Source of the DNA: Wurfbainia villosa | Lineage: Eukaryota > Streptophyta > Magnoliopsida > Zingiberales > Zingiberaceae | DNA: 64,000 nucleotides | NCBI GenBank assembly: GCA_025175895.1 | Contig: CM046004.1 | Span: 50,705,359 to 50,769,358, forward strand | Direction: 5' to 3' | In this document: one piece after another, positions 11,312 to 23,800 of the stretch | How positions within the stretch are numbered: position 1 is the first letter of the stretch | Layout: each line of letters opens with the position of its first letter | The notes under the pieces: model-generated | What the model was told of the DNA's origin: nothing | Databases searched by the model: none | The model's input: the letters and a program-made list of their open reading frames with translations, nothing else | Made by a program: the position numbers and the translations under genes

Positions 11312-14300
11312 TGTAACGCCCGTAAAATTTCTAGCAATTTTATGAGAATTTTGGCTTTATGATGATAGGCTTTATGTGGGTTTTTTTGGGAAAAATAAAA
11401 GAAAATAAGCCAAAAGAAAAAAAAGATGCAAAGCCTAGGAATTGAACCCCAAACCTCTAGAGATAGCCAAGCCCTATAGATGCACCCACTAACCATAAGC
11501 CCAATAGAATTATATCATTAGAGGAAGAGGGGAATTTATAGATAAGTGGAAGGAGGGTAAGTGAAGAGGCATGACAAAGAACAGATAAACTTCTCTTCCT
11601 CACTTTATAAAGAAGAAGGAAGTTTCCATTTTGCCATTTTCTTCCTCTCCTCTTCATCCTCACCAAATCAACCCCCTTCTTCTTCCTTTGGCCGAGACCC
11701 CCTTCAAGCTAGAGAAAGCTAGGTGACTCCCATTAGGTCATCTCTCAAGCAAAGCGAAGGATGTAAGTTTCCCTCACCGCAGTGTATTAGTTTCGTAAGT
11801 TAAATTTCATGTAAGAACGATGAAGTTGTAGCCCTTGTAGGTTTGCCAATCAAGTTTTCTTGGGCTAAGATTCATGAAAATGTTTCTAGGGAACTTCTAT
11901 AGGATGTATGCTCACTATAGGACCTTTTAAGGGACAAAAATTCCAACTTGGTGCCCTTATAGGTTTCGGCCACCAAGGCCTTTTAGGGTTAGGGTTTTTA
12001 TGACAACTCCCTCTTATGAGGTTAGGCCATGATAATGCTTATGAATGAATTTTAGGGGACAAAACCTAAGCTTGAACCCATTCCATGTTTCGGCCAACCC
12101 ATATAATTAGGGTTAGGGTTGCATGAAAATGTTCCTAATGACACTAGGTTAAGTAATAATGCTTGATGAATGGACTTTAGGGGACAAAACCTAAAGTTTG
12201 AACCCATTCCATGTTTTGGCCAACCCATAGAATTAGGGTTAGGGTTTCATGAAAATGTTCCTAATGACACTAGGGTAAGTAATAATGCTGATGAATGAAC
12301 TTTAGGGGACAAAAGTCCAAGGATCTAACCTTACAAGATTCGGACAACCTATGAAAGTAGGGTTAGGGTTGCATGAAAATATCTCTAATGATACTATGAT
12401 TAGTTATAAGGCTTCATGAGTGAACTTTAGGGGGACAAAACCCAAGCTCAAGCCCCTTACAAGATTCGGCCAACCCATGGTTTTAGGGTTAGGGTTTCAT
12501 GAAAACACATGTAGTTGTGCTAAGGGTATGGTTTTGTTTGTTTATATGTCATGAACTATGCTTGTGTGATGTATATGGTTATGATTCAATGCAATATGAA
12601 ATAAGCTTAGGTGATGAACATGATTATGATATAGTATGCCATGAAACATACCTAGATGTGGATCATGTTTTGTGATTTAATATGCCATGATTATGCCAAG
12701 GAAATAGGCTTCATGGTATGATGTAACGTGCCATGAAATAGGCTTAGGTGATGAACATGTTTTTATGATTTAATATGCCTTGAATATGCTTAGGAAACAT
12801 GCTACATGTTGATGATGTAATGTGCCATGAAATATGCTTAGGTGATGAACATGTTTTTGTGATTTAATATGCCATGAATATGCCAAGGAAATATGCTTCA
12901 TGTTTATGATGTAATGTGCCACGAAATATGCTTGTATGATGAACATGTTTATACTTTAGGACCCCTTTAGCGTACTCTTATGTTATGAATGCATGTGTCC
13001 TCATGATAAGATGGAGATGCTTCCCTTTCAAGTAGGGACCAAGAGCTCTCCTTATGACAAGATGGAGATGCTTCCCTTTCAAGTAGGGACCAAGAGCTCT
13101 CCTTATGACAAGATGGAGATGCTTCCCTTTCAAGTAGGGATCAAGAGCTCTCCTTAAGATAAGATAAAATGGAGATGCTTCCCTTTCAAGTAGGGATCAA
13201 GAGCTCTCCTTATGATAAGATAAGATTAAGATGCTTCCCTTTTTATGTTGGGGATCAAGAGCATTCTTTATATTATGACAAGAAAAGAAAGGAATTAAGT
13301 ATTTTACTTTGCAAGAGGTTAAGTACCCGACCCGTCAGGTGGTCATTAATCAAATCCATAGGGATATAAGAAGACGTAAGAGGTCTTGCCCTGGTAAGAC
13401 GTAAGAGGTCTTGCTCTAGTAGGGTGGTGGCTCGCTACCCACCTACTATGGAGAAGCGCATTATGTGGTACTTAACAGGGAAACAAGTTATGATGATTTT
13501 GAAGTATCTATAAGTATATGTTTTGAAAGGAAAGACTTTTATGATTATTGTGTATGCTCATGTTAAATACTACTGAATGCTTGCAAGTGTGTTCTTTATG
13601 CATGCTAGATGTTAGGAAGTTATGATGATTTTGAAGTATCTATAAGTATATGTTTTGAAAAGGAAAGACTTTTATGATTATTGTGTATGCTCATGTTAAA
13701 TACTCTGAATGCTTGCAAACTGTGTTCTTTATGCATGCTAGATGTTATGAAGTTATGATGATTTTGAAGTATCTATAAGTATATGTTTTGAAAAGGAAAG
13801 ACTTTTATGATTATTGGGTATGCTCATGTTAAATACATCAATGCTTGCAAACTATGTTCTTTATGCATGCTAGATGTTATGAAGTTATGATGTTTAGAGT
13901 TAAGTTTAAGAACGTTGCGACTATGTACTTCATGCTAGTTTTGAATTTATGATGTGGTGAATGTTACGGGTAAGATTATGAATACTTGCGATTATGTTCT
14001 TTCTACAAGTTTAGGATTTATGTTGTTACAAATGTTTATGTCCAAGTTAAACAAACGCTTATGAATATGTCTTTCCGGCATGCTTAGTTTTATGTAGTTA
14101 TAATGTTTATGTTCAAATTATGCCCTGCTTAGATTAATTATGCTTAATTAGCTTATGAACAATTCTATGCCATGCTTAGTTTTTTTATTACATGGATATG
14201 TTGTTGATTAGTGTTGCTATGAAATACTTAGGTCCTTGATGCTAGTATGATCATGTTCTAATTGCTTGATGAAGTTTGTGGCTTTTGTGAGTAGGCAAGG

Positions 14301-14742
14301 ATCTTACTAAGCTATATGCTTATAGTTCATGTTGTCCATATCTTGAGATAAAGGAAATGCGCTAGAGGAAAGTGAGGAGGGGCCAAGTGTGTGTGATAGT
14401 GGCATGGTGGAAGAAGACCCTATACTATCTGCTTGTATTTATATGCTCTAAGAACAACTTAAGACATTGCTTCCGCTTATAAGACTTGTGTTTAATGAGT
14501 ATCATCTACTTAAGAAGGTTGGAAATGTTAGAACTCAAGAACGAATCTTTATGTATGCATGTTATGAAAGATATGTTAACATGCTAATGATGAATATGAT
14601 ATGTGATGCATGTGCAAAAGAAGGTTTATGTTATGATGACCTGTTAAAGTACGTAGGTTGTCAGAGGATCCATATGTAGTTGTTTTAAAAAAATAAGATA
14701 AGGGAGTATGGCAGCATACTCGAGAGCAGATAAGGTCAGGCA
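11312..14742 (+). repeat. Tekay-1 LTR, plus orientation
   Basis: Starts TGTAACGCCCGTAAAATTTC right after the internal end GAGGGAT and carries the same tandem arrays as 1778-5274 in inverse order. Its 3' end is not intact: the last recognisable bases are GAGAGCAGATAAGG near 14735, where the outer LTR goes on to GCGGCCGTTACA. It then meets another LTR end to end. Confidence 0.85.
11606..11612 (+). promoter_or_regulatory. TATA box candidate of Tekay LTR (plus copy)
   Basis: TATAAAG about 295 bp into the LTR, matching the inverted motif at 4973-4980. Confidence 0.4.
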
Positions 14743-16596
14743 CTGGTGCTCTCGGCGGCACTCTTCCTTTTTTTTTTTAAAAACAACTACATATGGATCC
14801 TCTCACAACCTACGTACTTTAAAAGGTCATCATAACTTAAACCTTTTTTGCACATGCATCACATATCATATTCATCATTAGCATGTTAACATATCTTTCA
14901 TAACATGCATACATAAAGATTCGTTCATGAGATCTAACATTTCCAACCTTATTAAGTAGATGATACTCATTAAACACAAGCCTTATAAGCGGAAGCAATG
15001 TCTTAAGTTGTTCTTAGAGCATATAAATACAAGCAGATAGTATAGGGTCTTCTTCCACCATGCCACTATCACACACACTTGGCCCCTCTCTCTCACATTT
15101 CCTCTAGCGCAGACTTCCTTTATCTGCAGTATATGGACAACATGAACTATAAGCATATAGCTTAGTAAGATCCTTGCCTACTCACAAAAGCCACAAACTT
15201 CATCAAGCAATTAGAACATTAGCATACTAGCATAAAGGACCTAAGTATTTCATAGCAACACTAATCAACAACATATCCATGTAATAAAAAAAACTAAGCA
15301 TGACATAGAATTGTTCATAAGCCAATTAAGCATAATTAATCTAAGCAGGGCATAATTTGAACATAAACATTATAACTACATAAAACTAAGCATGCCGGAA
15401 AGACATATTCATAAGCGTTTGTTTAACTTGGACATAAACATTTGTAACAACATAAATCCTAAACTTGTAGAAAGAACATAATCGCAAGTATTCATAATCT
15501 TACCCGTAACATTCACCATATCATAAATTCTAAACTAGCATGAAGTACATAGTCGCAACGTTCTTAAACTTAACTCTAAACATCATAACTTCATAACATC
15601 TAGCATGCATAAAGAACATAGTTTGCAAGCATTCAGTGTATTTAACATGAGCATACCCAATAATCATAAAAGTCTTTCCTTCTCAAAACTTATACTTATA
15701 GATACTTCAAAATCATCATAACTTCATAACATCTAGCATGTATAAAGAACACAGTTTGCAAGCATTCAGAGTATTTAACATGAGCATACACAATAATCAT
15801 AAAAGTCTTTCCTTTTCAAAACATATACTTATAGATACTTCAAAATCATCATAACTTCCTAACATCTAGCATGCATAAAGAACACAGTTTGCAAGCATTC
15901 AGAGTATTTAACATGAGCATACACAATAATCAAAAAAGTCTTTCCTTTTCAAAACATATACTTATAGATACTTCAAAATCATCATAACTTCCTAACATCT
16001 AGCATGCATAAAGAACACAGTTTGCAAGCATTCAGAGTATTTAACTTGAGCATACACAATAATCATAAAAGTCTTTCCTTTTCAAAACATATACTTATAG
16101 ATACTTCAAAATCATCATAACTTGTTTGGGGGGCCCCAGGTTAAGTACCACATAATGCGCGTTCCCTAGTAGGCTGGGGTAGCGAGCCACCAGCAAGACC
16201 TCTTACGTCTTACTGTGGCAAGACCTCTTACGTCTTCTTATGTCCCTATGGATTTGATTAACGACCACCTGACGGGTTGGGTACTTAACCTCTTGCAAAG
16301 TAAAATACTTAATTCCTTTCTTTTCTTTGTCATGCCTCTTCACTTACCCTCCTTCCACTTATCTATAAATTCCCCTCTTCCTCTAATGATATAATTCTAT
16401 TGGGCTTATGGTTAGTGGGTGCATCTATAGGACTTGGCTATCTCTAGAGGTTTGGGGTTCAATTCCTAGGCTTTGCATCTTTTTTTTTTCTTTTGGCTTA
16501 TTTTCTTTTATTTTTCCAAAAAAAAAACCCACATAAAGCCTATCATCATAAAGCCAAAATTCTCGTAAAATTGCTAGAAATTTTACGGGCGTTACA
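14743..16596 (-). repeat. Tekay-1 LTR, minus orientation, internally deleted (outer 5' LTR)
   Basis: Starts TGTAACGCCCGTAAAATTTC on the minus strand at 16596, next to the right target duplication. Compared with 1778-5274 it lacks about 1.6 kb: the sequence jumps at about 16326 from the part equal to 3375 to the part equal to 5007, at a shared TTTTCTTTGTCAT-like stretch. The telomere-like and 51-bp arrays fall in the lost part. Its other end abuts LTR(+) tail to tail, making a large palindrome centred near 14742. Confidence 0.85.
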
Positions 16597-16601
16597 ATAG
16601 A
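16597..16601. repeat. Right target-site duplication of Tekay-1 (ATAGA)
   Basis: Matches 1773-1777 exactly and directly follows the LTR end at 16596. Confidence 0.85.
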
Positions 16602-17371
16602 TCCTTTGGAAGATACATAAGGGTTCTTATCCATGCGGTCTCTCTCCTCTCTAGAAGAGGGATTTTGAGTCTTCGAAAGACTCACACCATGTGACATTGG
16701 CAGAAATCCCTTATTGGAATTCTGCATGGCAAATCGTAGTAATACCGTGTCAAAATATGTACTCTAACTTATGCTAAGCAATCTCCTAGATCTATCTTTA
16801 TAGATCTTGATGCCTAGAATATAGGTTGCTTCACCTAAGTCCTTCATTGAGAAATAATTCCCCAAGTCTTGACAGACTATAGCAAAAAAATGTCATTCCC
16901 AATGAGTAGTGTGTCATCCACATACAATACAAGGAAGACAACTGTGTTCCCATTAACCCTCTTGTAGACACATGGTTCATCTTCATTCTTGATGAAACCA
17001 AATTGTTTGATCGCATGATCGAATCGAAGATTCGATCTCCAAGAAGCTTGTTTTAGCCCATAAATGGACTTTTGCAGTTTGCATACTTTGTCAGTATATT
17101 GTGGATCTACAAAACCCTAAGGTTGTGTCATGTACACATCCTCGAGCAAGTTTCCATTCAGAAATGCAATTTTGACATCCATCTGTCAGATCTCATAATC
17201 ATGGTATGCTGCAATAGTAAGCATGATCCGAATGGACTAAAACATCGCAACTGGAGAAAAGATTTCATCATAGTCAATACCATGAATTTGCTTGAAACCT
17301 TTAGCAACCAATCGACCCTTATAGGTTTGCGTAAGTCCATCCATGTTAGTCTTTCTCTTAAATACCCACTT
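16602..17371 (-). pseudogene. Copia-A pol fragment: reverse transcriptase core
   Basis: On the minus strand from 17371: CKWVFKRKTNMDG, GRLVAKGFKQIHGIDYDEIF, SPVAM, then after stops QMDVKIAFLNGN, SIYGLKQAS, and the catalytic LYVDDTLLIG near 16905-16935. It continues to NKGFLPMSHGVSLSKTQ and KNPYVSSKGSI at the Tekay-1 junction. Copia RT normally has exactly this order, with YVDD as the active site. Frameshifts break the reading in several places. It joins 27016 upstream (across B-inner) and 1777 downstream (across Tekay-1). Confidence 0.88.
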
Positions 17372-17376
17372 ACACC
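17372..17376. repeat. Left target-site duplication of B-inner (ACACC)
   Basis: ACACC directly before TGTTAGTAAT at 17377 and directly after CCCAACA at 27010. Confidence 0.9.
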
Positions 17377-19596
17377 TGTTAGTAATATATGAGAGATGTC
17401 CTAAGGCAATCGCCTTATGTATGAACCATTTATATGATAAATGAAGATTCACTATTTGAGTATACATGTTTTATGTATTTGATTGGATCTTAAACTCATT
17501 TACTGAATGTCCACGATACGATTCACAGCATGAGAGAATTTGTGATTGGATCACAACTAGTGAGTATCTCTACATGTGTAATTGTGATGTATCGGAATTA
17601 TCCCTAGTCGATGAATTGATGAATCTGGACACCATCAATTCTGTTGAGACTAGCACGAGGTATACTCCTTGGTGTATCCAAGCAGCTGATTCTCACTGGC
17701 TGGAGACATAGTGATGTCCGGAGTTGATCGTGGATGCTAGTTATGGTAACTAGTTCATTGGAGTGACCAGCCGTAAGACTTCATATGGTTCTCTGCATAT
17801 ATAGATATGTCAATGAAGTTCTTACTGTAGCTTAAGTGCGATGTTCCTTTGACTTGCGGTATTCAAGTCATCTTGATCATGGAGACTTATGCTTTGACAT
17901 CTTAAGCAAACATCTCTAAGGAGATGTGGACCCGGGATGATTGGGTATAAGTCGAAGTGATCGAAGGTGTTTGAATAGCCTATAAAGGATTCACCACTCC
18001 TTGCGAGGAGATGTATACCCATGGCCTCTCGTCGGATTGTTACTAAAGTCTTTGGCCAAAGCATTACATGTTTAGAGTAAGGTACTCTTCGATACATGTG
18101 GAGTAACTAGAATCCGTAGGGACGAGGAAATGATACTTGGGCTAGGTGTGGCGTAGTCGACCTAGTGAGGGGGACACAATAGACCATGTCCTGAACCAAG
18201 TGGGTATAAGATGAGTGAAGGGAATGGGGCACGATTCATTCGAGCTACTGAAGGGTTTCAGAAATAGTTCTGGATCAACCGTTGATCTTTTCGGTTTATT
18301 GGGGATCATGATGTACTACTAGGTGCCACTCATGATCGTTCTATAATTAATGGTTAATTATAGACGGCCAACATAAACCGAGAACCTATTTGGTCACACG
18401 CACAACGAGTGTAATCCAAAGGATTTAAAACGAGCTTGAGAATGAGATTCTCAGACCGAGAGAAACTATGTTTGGTTGGACCAAACATAAAGCGAGCATG
18501 AAATTGTTTCAGTCGCAATGGAAGCGTGGATGGGCTGCGTCTTATGAAGACGTAATGGATGGACCAAAATGGTTTGGTTCTAATCCAATGGATAAGAATA
18601 AACCAAAGGGTTTGGTTTATTTTAAACGAATGAACCAAAAGTTGGTTCGGTTCGTTTTAACTTAAAATAAACCATTATGGTTTGGTTTATTTTAACTTAT
18701 CTTAATGGAGCGGGTTAACGGGCTTTATGGATATGATCCATTGACCATTAAGAGAATTAGTTCTCTATAAAAATGGGCTTAAGGGATTGTTAAACCCTAA
18801 TCCAAAATCAAAACCCTAGCCTCCAAGGAGTTGCCGCCCAACCTGGTTGTGCCGCCCAAGCTCCTTGCCGCCCAGCTTGATTGTGCTGCCGTCAAGACCC
18901 TTGCCGGTGTCCAAGCTCCAGCCGGTGAACCTCCGGCGACCCTCCGGTGATCCCCTAAAAGGTTCGGCATCAAGGTGAGCTTTTGTCTCCTTGTTTTGGC
19001 CGGCGCCTATCTCCTCCACCAAGCTGTCCAGTTTTCTGGACAGCTTCTTCTCCTCTCGTCGGAGCGTCGTTTGGACGACGGTTAGTGCTCCGACAGCGGC
19101 TAACATACCGGGGATTTGATCTCCGGTAATCCTCTGAGGTGGAGGACGAAGGATTCGTCAATCGGTTGACGATTACCTCTCCGGAGAAGCAAGTCTTGAG
19201 GACTTGTTTTTAGGTCCGAATTTGGATTCGGATCGTGATCATCTCTCGATCACGTCGTCTTCAACACGAGGCTAGTAACCCGTACGAAGACGAAGCTCGT
19301 GGCTTAGCGAAGTCATCCCGAGGACCTCGGCGTGGATACGGATAGAGACGATTCTAGCGAGGATCGTTCCGGTTGATGCCGTTCCCGCTACACGTCATAC
19401 GAAAGGTATAACGTAGTTTAATTTCCTTTTATTGCAATTTTAATTTACGGTTATGTCTACACTTGTTGTAATAGCATGCGTGTGTTGTGTGTGTTGTAAT
19501 AAATAGGAGTATTTATTATTTTATTGCTTCCGCTGTGTTCATGTTTACGAAACATGATCGAACACACACCACGCCTTGGCGTCTAGAAACCCAACA
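17377..19596 (+). repeat. B-inner 5' LTR
   Basis: TGTTAGTAATATATGAGAG to GAAACCCAACA. Nearly identical to 24794-27010. Small ORFs inside (17466-17711, 18468-18665, 18816-19161) recur in the 3' LTR and are not credible genes. Confidence 0.93.
18766..18773 (+). promoter_or_regulatory. TATA box candidate in B-inner 5' LTR
   Basis: TATAAAAA preceded by TTCTC; conserved at 26183-26190 in the 3' LTR and on the minus strand at 45918-45925 in B-outer, which supports a functional core promoter for the family. Confidence 0.6.
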
Positions 19597-19597
19597 G

Positions 19598-19609
19598 TGG
19601 TATCGAGCC
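19598..19609 (+). promoter_or_regulatory. Primer binding site of B-inner
   Basis: TGGTATCGAGCC one base after the LTR end. It is the tRNA-iMet site with one base lost (B-outer keeps TGGTATCAGAGCC). Confidence 0.8.
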
Positions 19610-20879
19610 CGAGGTTGTGTTTCACATAATCGTAAAAATGGTTTTGCGATAGTCATAATGTATTTCTGGAAGTTTTCTAAATTTTGGAAATTTAGAAGTA
19701 TTTATGGAAATTTTTCAATTTTGGAAAGTCTAGAAGTATTTATGGAAATCTTCCACTTTTGGAAAGTTGGAAGTATTTATGGAAATTGATATTTTCCATA
19801 AATAAAATATTTGATTAGATTCTGGAAATTTGTTTCCTAATTTAATCATGATTTGATTTGGGAATCAAATCTTAAAATATTTTATTTCCATAAGTAGTTT
19901 TAATGATTTAGGAAATTGGTTTCCTAAATAGATTTTCCTTAATCAAATAATTCCATGAATAAAATATGTGATTAGATTTGGAAATTTGTTTCCTAATTTA
20001 ATTATGATTTGATTTGGAGAATCAAATCTTAAACATATTTTATTTCCATAAATAGTTATGACATATAAGGAAATATATACATGACATAATTGTATGCCAT
20101 GTAATTGCATTAGATGCATAACATTATGCCATGCGTGTCGTGACATGTAGATGTATGCCATATATGCCATGCCATGTAGATAATAGTTATTTGCATGCAA
20201 AGAGGATGAGACATAAAAACCCTAACTCAATATTAAAGCCTACACCTTCCATTAATATGGTTAGAACCAGAGTTCTATTTCTTGTTTGGGTTGTTGGACT
20301 CACTCCAAGCCCGGCTCGAACCTGAACATGTTCAAATCATTGGAATAGTTTAACTCTAATATGGTAAGAGTCAGAGGTCAATCGTTAGTTTGGGTTGTTG
20401 GACTCACTCCAAGCCTGGCTAATTGGTTGAATGCGCTCTAACCATATTAAAACTATTTCGCGATTAATGGGTCGGCTTTAACTTGGAGCATCGATTTGTT
20501 GGACTCACTCCAAGGTCGATGTGAAGAGAGGTGAAGTTGGGTGCTATGCATATGATGCATACTTGTTAATGTGTTAACAACCCAATGTATGTGTAAACAT
20601 TCAATTAGTTGATAGCACATTGTGATAGTTACATATACATGATATGTAATCGGTATACTTGATACCCACCATCATAGCTAAGAATGGCTTGTTGGACTCA
20701 CTCCAAGGTTGTTCTTATCTATGATGGATATCAGCCCATTCGGAGATGGACCTACGATCTCCCGAAGTGATTTTGGGGTTTTTGAAATTCGAAAAATGAA
20801 TGGGATTTATAAATGTATATTGATGCATTTTAAAATCATTTTCTCATATATGCTCGTTTTGTATTTCTAGGTCAATAAA
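19610..20879 (+). repeat. B-inner leader with AT-rich repeats and four TTGGA-loop-TCCAA hairpins
   Basis: Non-coding 1.27 kb between primer site and gag. The first part (19665-19800) has three loose copies of a GAAGTATTTATGGAAAT unit. The second part has the 15-mer TTGGACTCACTCCAA at 20294, 20398, 20499 and 20692; each can fold as a 5-bp stem with a 5-base loop, and the first two lie in a roughly 104-bp imperfect repeat. B-outer has the same four sites at the same spacing. No ORF of note. Confidence 0.8.
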
Positions 20880-23800
20880 TTGATCATGACGTCTTTGAAT
20901 TTGCGCACTATTTTGGATTCGAACAAACTGACTGGGCCTAACTTCCAGGACTGGCTTAGAAACCTGAGAATTGTTCTCAAGGCGGAAAAGCTTGCATATG
21001 TCCTTGAAGAGCCTCTTCCTGACCATCCTAAGGACGATGCAACTCCAGACCAAATGTTGGTCTATCAGAAGCATGTGGCAGATTCTGAGCTGGCGAGTTG
21101 CATCATGTTAGAGGCGATGGTACCTGAGCTGCAGAAGTAGCATGAGCATATGGATGCTAACACTATGGTCTTCCATCTTCATGAGTTGTTCGATGAGCAA
21201 GCGAGATCCGAAAGGTTCGAGGTCTCTAGGCTCCTCTTCACCACGAAGATGAAAGAAGGTTCGTCTCTAGTACAGTTTGTGCTAAAGATGAACGGGTACA
21301 TCGAGCGGCTAGCTACCCTCGGTTTTGTGATGGATCATGAGTTAAGTATTGACTTAATTCTGCATTGTTTGCCCAAGAGGTTCTCGCAATTTGTGATGAA
21401 CTATCGGATGAACAAATTGGAATCCACCATTCCCGAGCTCCTCAATATGCTGAAGACTGTGGAGCCTTCTGTGAAGCATGAGGAGAAGGCGGTTCTGTTA
21501 GTTGATTCCTCAAAGAAAGGTTCTAAGAGGAAGGCAAAAGAGCGATGTAAGAAAAGGAAAGAAAAGGCAAAGAAGGCGGAACCCGGCGCAAAGGGCACTT
21601 GCCATCAACGTGGCAAGGAAGGCCCTTTGGCGAAGAAAGCTGCAAGATTTATCTTGAGTCCATGAAGAAGAAGAAGGCATCCGATGCCCCATCCTCTTGG
21701 TATCTTCGTTATTGATTGTCATTCTATTTCCTTAGACACTTGGGTATTGGATGGTGTAGCTCACATATATGTAATGACATACAGGCTATGGAATAGAAGA
21801 AGACTTGTCGAGGGGAGTCAAATTTGCGAGTTGGCAATGGAGCAAAGGTTCTTTGCGATCGCCATCGGAACTTATTTCTTGAAGCTCCTAGTGGACTAGT
21901 CTTGGGGGACAATTGCTATTATATTCCTTCTCTAATAAAGAACATTGTTTCTATTTCCTGCTTAAATAGAAATGGTTTCCATTTAACGTTTAGTAACAAT
22001 TGTTGTTATATAACTTTGAATGGCGTACTTTATGGAACTGGAACTTTGAGTAATGGCATTTATACGTTGGACGTATCCAGTGACATTTTCAATATCGAAG
22101 CGAGCAACACGCGTGCTCGAAAGGATAATCACATAGACTCCTATATGTGGCATTGTCGTCTTGGCCATATAAGCAAGAAACGCATGTCCGAATTACACCG
22201 ATGTGGAATTCTGGAATCGTTTGAATTGGATTCATACGATACATGCGAATCATGCTTAAAAAGCAAGATGACTAAGTTACCTTTACCTTTGGAAAGGTGA
22301 GCAGTGGGAGAGTTACTAGGTCTAGTACATACTGATGTATGTGGACCTATGTCAACTCAAGCATTAGGAGGCTATAGCTACTTCATTACCTTCACCGATG
22401 ATCACTCACGGTTTGGGTATGTGTTCTTGATGAAACACAAGTCTAAAGCCTTTGAAAAGTTCAAAGAATTCAGAAATGAAGTAGAGAAACAACATGACAA
22501 AAGTATTAAAATACTTCGATCGGATCGAGGTGGTGAATACTTAAGTCAAGAGTTTCTTGATTATCTAAGAGACAATGGCATATTGTCTCAATGGACTCCG
22601 CCCTATACACCATAGCATAATGGTGTATCTGAGAGGCGTAACCGGACCTTGTTGGACATGGTCAGGTCAATGATGAATCATGCGACTCTTCCCAAGTCCT
22701 TTTGGGGTTATGCACTTCAGACAGCTGTTTACTTGTTAAACAGAATGCCTACCAAGGTAGTCTCAACTACTCCATATGAGATATGGGCTAGTAAGAAACC
22801 TCATGTATCTTACTTGAAGATATGGGGTTGTCCTGCTTATGTGAAGCGGACTGTATCAGACAAACTGGATGCTAAGTCTGATAAATGTCTATTTATTGGA
22901 TAGCCTAAGGAAACAAGGGGTTACCAATTCTATCATCCTGTGGAACAAAAGGTGTTTGTTTCAAGGCATGCTGTGTTTCTAGAGAAAGAGTTTCTCTTGC
23001 AAGAAAACAGTGGGAGTGTCGTCGAGCTTGAGGAGGCTCGAGAGACTCAAATAGACATTGATGAGATACCTGGTGAAGCACAACAGTCGACAACTCATAG
23101 TGATGAGCAATCGACTGGGCCTATTGTAACACCACATCTTCGTAGATCTGGTAGAACACGCAATATTCCTGAGAGATGGATTTCTCGTAAGTGAATCGAA
23201 CGACGTGTTACTCATTGATGATGAGGAGCCTACCAGTTATGAAGAAGTGCTGACAAGTTCAGAAAGGGATAAGTGGCTTGGTGCCATGAAGTCGGAAATG
23301 GATTCCATGTACGAAAACCAAGTTTGGAACTTGGTTGACCCACCTGAAGGCATAAAGCCTATAGGGTGCAAGTGGGTTTTCAAGAAGAAAACCGACATGG
23401 ATGGTAATGTGATTACCTATAAGGCTAGATTGGTGGCGAAAGGATATCGTCAAAGCAAGGTGTTGATTATGACGAAACCTATTCGCCTGTAGCTATGCTT
23501 AAATCCATTCGGATGCTCCTGGCCATAGCGGCTCATTATGATTATGAGATATGGCGGATGGATGTGAAAAAGCTTTCCTTAATGGAAACTTGCTCGAGGC
23601 GTGTATATGATATGACTGAGGTTTCACATCGGTTGATAAAACCAAGGTATGCAAAGTGCGACGATCCATTTATGGATTGAAGCAAGCATCCAGGAGCTGG
23701 AATATCCGTTTTGATGAGACGATCAAAAAGTTTGATTTCTCACAAAATCCAGACGAACCTTGTGTGTACAAGAAGGTTAGTGGGAGTGCAGTCGTGTTCC

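Larger units (their letters stand above)
1778..16596. mobile_element. Tekay-1: rearranged Ty3/gypsy chromovirus insertion with inverted internal and LTR parts
   Basis: One target duplication bounds a 14.8-kb block made of LTR(-) 1778-5274, internal(-) 5275-7051, internal(+) 7052-11311, LTR(+) 11312-14742 and a shortened LTR(-) 14743-16596. The outer two LTRs have the same (minus) orientation, as in a normal element, but the interior holds an inverted second genome. The pol is of the Tekay (Del) chromovirus type: RT with the motif VFIDD, integrase, and a C-terminal chromodomain reading EEATWEREEDMRQKYPELF. LTRs near 3.5 kb fit that clade. The capsid part of gag is absent from both internal copies. 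Formation by strand switching or self-integration before insertion is an inference; mis-assembly of repeats remains possible. Confidence 0.8.

Noticed and set aside
18816..19161. Overlapping GC-rich ORFs that look like a host exon
   Set aside because: They recur in the 3' LTR (26233-26577) and lie downstream of the LTR TATA box; they are LTR leader sequence.
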